From Streptomyces sp. ISL-98 (GTDB lineage Bacteria; Actinomycetota; Actinomycetes; Streptomycetales; Streptomycetaceae): a DNA stretch of 64,000 nucleotides. The stretch lies in contig NZ_JAGGPB010000028.1 of NCBI RefSeq assembly GCF_018614055.1, positions 1 to 64,000 of the forward strand, written 5' to 3'. Below are positions 59,432 through 64,000 of the stretch, in pieces (position 1 is the first letter of the stretch; each line of letters begins with the position of its first letter). The position numbers and the translations under genes are program-made. The notes under the pieces are model-generated. The model had not been told where the DNA came from. It was given only the letters and a program-made list of their open reading frames with translations, and searched no databases.

Positions 59432-61282
59432 TCAGCTGTCGCTCGCCACGAACGTACGCGCCACCTTGTCGTGCCAGCACTGCCGCCACGGGCGGTCGAA
59501 CAGGCACCACATGGCGTTGACGACACCGACGGCGAGGACGCCGAGCACGCCGTACACCAGCCAGCGCCGCAGCGCCGCCCAGAAGGCCGGGGGCTCGTGC
59601 GCCTCGATGTCCCGCACGTGCATACGGCACAGCTTCTTGCCGAGCGTACGGCCCCACTTGACGGTCGGCAGCACCTCGTAGACCACTCCGAAGAGCAGGA
59701 ACGCGGCGAGAACGATGCCGAGGTATCCGGCGGTCGTACTGTCGAGCAGCCATACGGTGACGGTCTCGCCGGAGAGCTTCGCCGCCTCGATCTTGCCGTC
59801 GACGTGTGTGACGGCCTTCGATACGAACGGTACGGCGACGGGGCCGACGACGGCCCCGAGGACCACCGTGTCGACGAGTCGCGCGGCCAGCCGCTTGCCG
59901 AGCCCGGCGGGCCTCGCCGCGGCCTGGGCCTGGGCGGCCTGCAGGAACGGGTCGCTGACCGGCGGCTTCCAGGGCACGACGGGTTCCGCGGCGGACGCGC
60001 CCTGATCCGGCTGCGCCAGCTGGTGCACCTGCTGCGCCCACGAGGCGGCGCCGCCACCGGCCCCGGACGCCACGGGGGCGCCCCCAGCGGCGCCTTGGGC
60101 GCCCTGCCCCTGCTGCGCCTGGCCGGGAGCCGCAGCGCGGCCGGTGGAGGGGGCCTGTGCCTGTCCCTGTGCCTGGCCCGGGACCTGACGGGGGGTCTGC
60201 CCCTGGCCCGGCACCTGCCCCTGGCCGGCGGCCGGGGCCCAGCTGGGGCCTTGGGCGTGGCCGGGGGCCTGCGGCTGGCCCTGGCCTGTGGCGTGAGGCT
60301 GCCCCGAGGGCTGGCCCTGACCCGGGACGTGCGGGCGGCCCTGGGCGGGCGCCTGACCCGGGTTCTGGCCGGACGTGTGGGGCCCGCCCTGGCCCGGGAC
60401 GTGCGGCCGATCGGGGCTCTGGCCCTGCCCAGGGGCTTGCGCCTGACCGGGGTTCTGGCCCGGAGGCCGGCCCTGGCCCGGGTTCTGAGGCGACGGGTTG
60501 GGAGGGGTGGGGCGGCCCGGGGTCTGGGGCTGCTTGGCGCCCGGGGTCATCGTCCTGATCGCCATCGTGCCGTCGGCCCTGGTCGTGCGGGCGGCCTCCG
60601 TCGCGCCCTGGCGCAGGGCGCGGATCGCGACCGTACCGTCGGCGGGAGGCTGCGCCTGTCCGGGCTTGCGTACGCCCGGCAGTGCACCCCGGCTGGGGTC
60701 GCCCGAGGCCGGGTCCTGCGTACCGCCACCGGAACCGGAGGCCGAAGCGCCGCCTGCCCCTTGCTGCGGCGCCGAGTCGCCCGTACCGCGCGGGTCGTGA
60801 TCGCCGCCGCTGCGCCGGTTGCCGGTGTCGGACGCCCCTGCGCGGGGGTCACCCGCGCCCTGGGACGGAGTCCCGCGGCGAGGGTCGCCCGACGTGGCGT
60901 CCGGCTGCGAGGAGCCCCAGGAGACACGGCGGTCGCGTTCGCCGCCGAAGCCCGTCTGGCGGGAGGTGTCCGCCTGCCAGGCCGACGCCGGTTCGGGGGC
61001 GTTGCCGTGCAGGTGCGCGCCTTCGGGCTCCTCGTCGAAGAAGAGCGGGCCGGTCTCCTCCACCGGAGACGGCGCGGACGGCGTGGACGGTGCGGAGGGC
61101 GCAGCGGGCGTGGCGCCGCCCGGCGGGGGCGGCATCGCCTCGCCGTCGGAGGGCGCGGGGCGGCTGGTTCCGGGCACCCACGCGGCCCCGTTCCAGAACC
61201 GGACATATCCGGGGATGGACGGGTCGGGATAGTAGCCAGGAGTGGGGCTGCTGTCGCCGTTGGCCGGGGTGGGGGCGCTCAT
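59432..61282 (-). CDS. Large RDD-family membrane protein with Pro/Gln/Gly-rich region
   Basis: 616 aa. The N-terminus has a short DUF2510-like segment (PGYYPDPSIPGYVRFWNGAAWVPGT). Then a very long disordered region (about residues 45-440) contains many PGQ-, GQGQ- and PGQNPGQ-type repeats, and a C-terminal RDD domain carries GLGKRLAARLVDTVVLGAVVG, WGRTLGKKLCRMHVRDIEA and FWAALRRWLVYGVLGV. Probably a membrane protein with a long flexible cytosolic arm. The ATG at 61282 is divergent from ssgG by 233 bases. Confidence 0.83.
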   Translation of the reverse strand: MSAPTPANGDSSPTPGYYPDPSIPGYVRFWNGAAWVPGTSRPAPSDGEAMPPPPGGATPAAPSAPSTPSAPSPVEETGPLFFDEEPEGAHLHGNAPEPASAWQADTSRQTGFGGERDRRVSWGSSQPDATSGDPRRGTPSQGAGDPRAGASDTGNRRSGGDHDPRGTGDSAPQQGAGGASASGSGGGTQDPASGDPSRGALPGVRKPGQAQPPADGTVAIRALRQGATEAARTTRADGTMAIRTMTPGAKQPQTPGRPTPPNPSPQNPGQGRPPGQNPGQAQAPGQGQSPDRPHVPGQGGPHTSGQNPGQAPAQGRPHVPGQGQPSGQPHATGQGQPQAPGHAQGPSWAPAAGQGQVPGQGQTPRQVPGQAQGQAQAPSTGRAAAPGQAQQGQGAQGAAGGAPVASGAGGGAASWAQQVHQLAQPDQGASAAEPVVPWKPPVSDPFLQAAQAQAAARPAGLGKRLAARLVDTVVLGAVVGPVAVPFVSKAVTHVDGKIEAAKLSGETVTVWLLDSTTAGYLGIVLAAFLLFGVVYEVLPTVKWGRTLGKKLCRMHVRDIEAHEPPAFWAALRRWLVYGVLGVLAVGVVNAMWCLFDRPWRQCWHDKVARTFVASDS

Positions 61283-61515
61283 CACCGTGGTCCCGTATCT
61301 AGTCGATGGCCTCGTTATCGGGGTCCACATCTATCAGACCGCCGCGGCGCGCCGGGCCCCTCCCGCCGGAAGCACTCCTTTCCGGGCATCCCTCCGGCCG
61401 TACGCAGAGCTCTTGAAGCAGTGGGTGAAAGTCGCGTAATTGAGCGCGGGGAAGCCCCTCTCTTCCCGTGAGGCCCGGTCCCGGGCCCCGTACCGGAGGA
61501 GAGGAAGGCACCCAC

Positions 61516-61992
61516 ATGAACACCGTCGTGGAACGCGAACTGGAGCTCAACCTGGTGCTGTCGCCCGAGCGCAGCATCCCCGTCCCGGCCCGGCTGACGT
61601 ACCGCACGGACGACCCGTACGCCGTGCACGTCGCCTTCCACATCGGCTCCGACACTCCCGTCAACTGGACCTTCGCGCGCGAGCTGCTCGTGGAGGGCGT
61701 GTTCAGGCCGTGCGGCCACGGCGATGTCCGTATCTGGCCGACCAAGATCGACTCGCGCAGCGTGATCTGCATGGCGCTGACGTCGCCCGACGGCGACGCC
61801 CTCCTGGAGGCGCCGTCCGTGGCCGTCTCCGCCTGGCTGGAGCGGACGCTGCTGATGGTCCCGCCGGGGACGGAGACCGAGCAGCTCGGGATCGACGAGG
61901 CGCTCGCCGAGCTGCTCGCGCCGTTGCCGGCCGACGATCTGTGGCTGCGGGACCCCTGGCCGTCCGACGAATCGCAGGACGGGGAGGCGTGA
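61516..61992 (+). CDS. ssgG: SsgA-like sporulation/cell-division regulator (SALP)
   Basis: 158 aa. SALP family, specific to morphologically complex actinobacteria; members steer septum placement and peptidoglycan remodelling. Family pattern: LVLSPERSIPVPARLTYRTDDPYAVHVAFHIGSDTPVNWTFARELLVEGVFRPCGHGDVRIWP, then LTSPDGDALLEAPSVAVSAWLERTLLMVPPGTE. Chromosomal position next to RDD and M6 protease genes matches ssgG of S. coelicolor as I recall, a protein needed for accurate septum placement; the symbol is given on that basis. ATG after GGAGGAGAGGAAGG. Confidence 0.85.
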   Translation: MNTVVERELELNLVLSPERSIPVPARLTYRTDDPYAVHVAFHIGSDTPVNWTFARELLVEGVFRPCGHGDVRIWPTKIDSRSVICMALTSPDGDALLEAPSVAVSAWLERTLLMVPPGTETEQLGIDEALAELLAPLPADDLWLRDPWPSDESQDGEA

Positions 61993-62015
61993 GGCCCAGG
62001 GGGTGTCCGGCTCCC

Positions 62016-62399
62016 CTAGTCGATCACGTACGTGTGCGTGATGAATTCGATGGAGTGGCCGTCGGGGTCGTCGATGTAGAAGCCGCGGCCCTGATGGTGG
62101 TGGTTGATCTCCTGCGGCTCCTGGTGGAACGGGTCGGCCCAGTACGGGAGCTCGCGCTCCCTCACGCGGGCGAATATCTCGTCGAACTCGTCGTCGGGGA
62201 CCAGGAACGCCAGGTGTTGCGAGACGATGCGCTCACTGTCGTCGTCGAGGTAGTCGAGGGTGACGCCGTTCTCCAGCGAGACACTGGCGAACGGGCCGAA
62301 CGGCTTCGCCTCCGGGGCCCCGATCAGCTCCGTGAGGAACTGCGCGGCGGCGAAGCGGTCGCGACTGCGGACGATGGTGTGGTCGAGACGGGCGGGCAC
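62016..62399 (-). CDS. VOC (glyoxalase/dioxygenase superfamily) protein
   Basis: 127 aa. Two paired beta-alpha-beta-beta-beta modules: RLDHTIVRSRDRFAAAQFLTELIG, HLAFLVPDDEFDEIFARVRER and GRGFYIDDPDGHSIEFITHTY. The Glu near the end and the N-terminal His are possible metal ligands. Function undefined. GTG with GAGGAGG in front. Confidence 0.85.
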   Translation of the reverse strand: MPARLDHTIVRSRDRFAAAQFLTELIGAPEAKPFGPFASVSLENGVTLDYLDDDSERIVSQHLAFLVPDDEFDEIFARVRERELPYWADPFHQEPQEINHHHQGRGFYIDDPDGHSIEFITHTYVID

Positions 62400-62513
62400 G
62401 GTTCCTCCTCGTTGAGGTGGCTGCTGCTTGGCCTGCCCTCTCACGCTATGCGCACTGCCGTGTCCGCGAAATCGGGCTTTCGTCGTACGACACAAGCCGC
62501 AGCGGTCCTAGGC

Positions 62514-62575
62514 GGTGTCCGATTGGTCTCCGCGGCGTCGCGGGGCTTGGCACGCACGGAGACCAACCGGACACC
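62514..62575 (-). terminator. Long hairpin after the FAD oxidase gene
   Basis: 19-bp arms with one mismatch: GGTGTCCGATTGGTCTCCG (62514-62532) and CGGAGACCAACCGGACACC (62557-62575), loop 24 bases, starting three bases after the oxidase stop. Confidence 0.75.
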
Positions 62576-62577
62576 CC

Positions 62578-63945
62578 CTAGAACATTTTGCCGGGATTGA
62601 GGATGCCGAGCGGGTCGAAAGTCGCCTTGACGCCGCGCTGCAATTCCAATCCCACCGGCCCCAGTTCGCGGGCCAGCCAGTCCTTCTTGAGTACGCCGAC
62701 CCCGTGCTCGCCGGTAATCGTGCCGCCGAGTTCCAGGCCGAGCGCCATGATCTCGTCGAAGGATTCGCGAGCGCGCCGCGACTCGTCCTCGTCGGCATGG
62801 TCGAAGCACACGACGGGGTGCGTATTGCCGTCGCCCGCGTGCGCGCAGACGCCGATCGTGAGGTCGTACTTCTCGGCGATGACGGCGGTGCCCTCGATCA
62901 TCGCGCCGAGCTTCGAGCGCGGTACGCACACGTCGTCGATCATCGTCGCGCTCTTGACGGCTTCGAGCGCGGTGAGCGACATCCGCCGTGCCTGGAGGAG
63001 CAGTTCCGACTCGGCGGCGTCTTCGGCGGGCACGACCTCGGTGGCGCCGGCCGCGGTGCACAGTGCGCCGACGGCGGCGAGGTCGGCGGCGGGCTCGGGG
63101 GTGTCGAAGGCCGCGAGCAGGAGTGCCTCGGTGGACTCGGGGAGTCCCATGTTGGCCATCTTGTTGACGGCGCGCAGGGTCGTACGGTCCATGAGTTCGA
63201 GGAGGGACGGGGCGTGGCCGCGCGCCATGATCTCGCAGACGGCCTCGCAGGCGGCGGCCGCGGACGGGAACTCGGCGGCGAGTGCGAGCTGCTCGGGCGG
63301 GGCGGGCCTGAGTGCGAGCACGGCCTTGACGACGATACCGAGGCTGCCTTCGGAGCCGACGAAGAGCCGGGTGAGGTCGTAGCCTGCGACGCCCTTGGCG
63401 GTACGCCGTCCCGTGGTCAGGAGGCGGCCGTCGGCGAGTACGACGTCGAGCCCGAGGACGTACTCGGCCGTCACGCCGTACTTGACGCAGCACAGGCCGC
63501 CGGACGCCGTGCCGATGTTGCCGCCGATGGTGCACGTTTCCCAACTGGACGGGTCCGGCGGGTAGTAGAGCCCCTGCTCGGCGACGGCGCGCGACAGGAC
63601 CGCGTTGATGACGCCCGGCTCGACGACCGCGATCCGGTCGACGGCGCTGATCTCCAGGATGCGGTCCATCCTGGTGAGGGACAGGGCGATGCATCCGTCG
63701 GTCGCGTTCGCGCCGCCGGAGAGGCCCGTACGGGCGCCCTGCGGGACGACGGGAACGCGCAGCGCGGTCGCGGTGCGCATGATGTGCTGGACCTGCTCGA
63801 CGGTGCGTGGCAGGGCGACGACGGCCGGTGTGCCGGCTTCGCAGAAGCTCGCCATGTCGTTGGCGTACGAGGCCGTGATGTCCGGGTCGGTGATCAGGGC
63901 GTCGTCGGGGAGGCCCGCACGCAGCTGTACGAGAAGATCGTCCAT
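62578..63945 (-). CDS. FAD-linked oxidase, GlcD/D-lactate dehydrogenase type
   Basis: 455 aa. FAD-binding PCMH domain: VVALPRTVEQVQHIMRTA, VPVVPQGARTGLSGGANATDGCIALSL, CTIGGNIGTASGGLCCVKYGVTAEYVLGLDVVLADG and GYDLTRLFVGSEGSLGIV. The C-terminal oxidase domain has GVCAHAGDGNTHPVV with the active-site His, and GTITGEHGVGVLKKDWL. It oxidises a 2-hydroxy acid (glycolate, D-lactate or similar) without a clear partner subunit nearby. ATG at 63945. The remaining 55 bases to the window end show no feature. Confidence 0.9.
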   Translation of the reverse strand: MDDLLVQLRAGLPDDALITDPDITASYANDMASFCEAGTPAVVALPRTVEQVQHIMRTATALRVPVVPQGARTGLSGGANATDGCIALSLTRMDRILEISAVDRIAVVEPGVINAVLSRAVAEQGLYYPPDPSSWETCTIGGNIGTASGGLCCVKYGVTAEYVLGLDVVLADGRLLTTGRRTAKGVAGYDLTRLFVGSEGSLGIVVKAVLALRPAPPEQLALAAEFPSAAAACEAVCEIMARGHAPSLLELMDRTTLRAVNKMANMGLPESTEALLLAAFDTPEPAADLAAVGALCTAAGATEVVPAEDAAESELLLQARRMSLTALEAVKSATMIDDVCVPRSKLGAMIEGTAVIAEKYDLTIGVCAHAGDGNTHPVVCFDHADEDESRRARESFDEIMALGLELGGTITGEHGVGVLKKDWLARELGPVGLELQRGVKATFDPLGILNPGKMF

Positions 63946-64000
63946 GGTCCCAGCCTGGCACTCGGGGGCCATCGGTGTGAACCCGTCAGCGATCCGGTTC

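Overview
The window comes from a Streptomyces or a very close relative. The DNA is GC-rich, GTG starts and AGGAGG-type ribosome binding sites are common, and several genes are Streptomyces markers: an SsgA-like sporulation protein, a WhiJ-type regulator with DUF397 partners and an anti-sigma-like ATPase, a class E sortase with an LAXTG substrate, and DasR operator (dre) sites in front of GlcNAc PTS genes. The right half has the rph-nagF-nagE1-nagE2 ... clpS-pncB ... ssgG order I associate with the S. coelicolor core chromosome. All calls rest on reading the sequence; no search was run.

Layout. 0-13.6 kb: a DasR-like GntR regulator, an LtrA-family membrane protein, an LAMTG-anchored secreted protein, a ROK regulator carrying a heptad minisatellite and divergent from an oxidoreductase, a fumarylacetoacetate hydrolase-family enzyme, a second YidC, an erythromycin-esterase-family protein, a class E sortase, a SEC-C protein, and three small genes (two exported). 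13.8-24.2 kb: a seven-gene island of visibly lower GC. It encodes Vsr, a Z1 superfamily-II helicase, a PD-(D/E)XK nuclease, a MORC/MutL-like GHKL ATPase, an unrecognised protein, a DUF6339-like protein fused to a cytosine methyltransferase domain that has lost its catalytic cysteine, and an intact cytosine-5 methyltransferase. This is the MORC-type restriction-modification architecture predicted by Iyer, Abhiman and Aravind (2008). The dead methyltransferase fusion and the unrecognised fifth protein are the least explained parts. 24.3-26.5 kb: a WhiJ-like regulatory cluster with one intact and one frameshifted DUF397 gene.

26.7-38.3 kb: envelope and housekeeping genes: DUF445, SGNH hydrolase, a DUF1707/LiaF-like protein, a three-gene ABC-2 exporter, a class A PBP, an SMR pump, a GroES-like protein, DUF3618, Bcp peroxiredoxin and tRNA-Leu. 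38.3-43.5 kb: rdgB, a lipoprotein, rph and the GlcNAc PTS genes nagF/nagE1/nagE2 with dre sites. 43.5-52 kb: an MBL hydrolase, a membrane-anchored PemK-like protein, then the sulfur-carrier cysteine pathway (cysM, cysO, mec) split by a cobalamin-riboswitch-controlled btuFCD operon. A 34-residue Cys-containing leader peptide and a 16-bp palindrome precede cysO. 52-64 kb: DUF2017/clpS, the NAD salvage pair pncB-pncA, an M6 metalloprotease, two RDD proteins, the SsgA-like protein, a VOC protein and a GlcD-type FAD oxidase.

No CRISPR array, rRNA, integrase, transposase or insertion sequence was seen.
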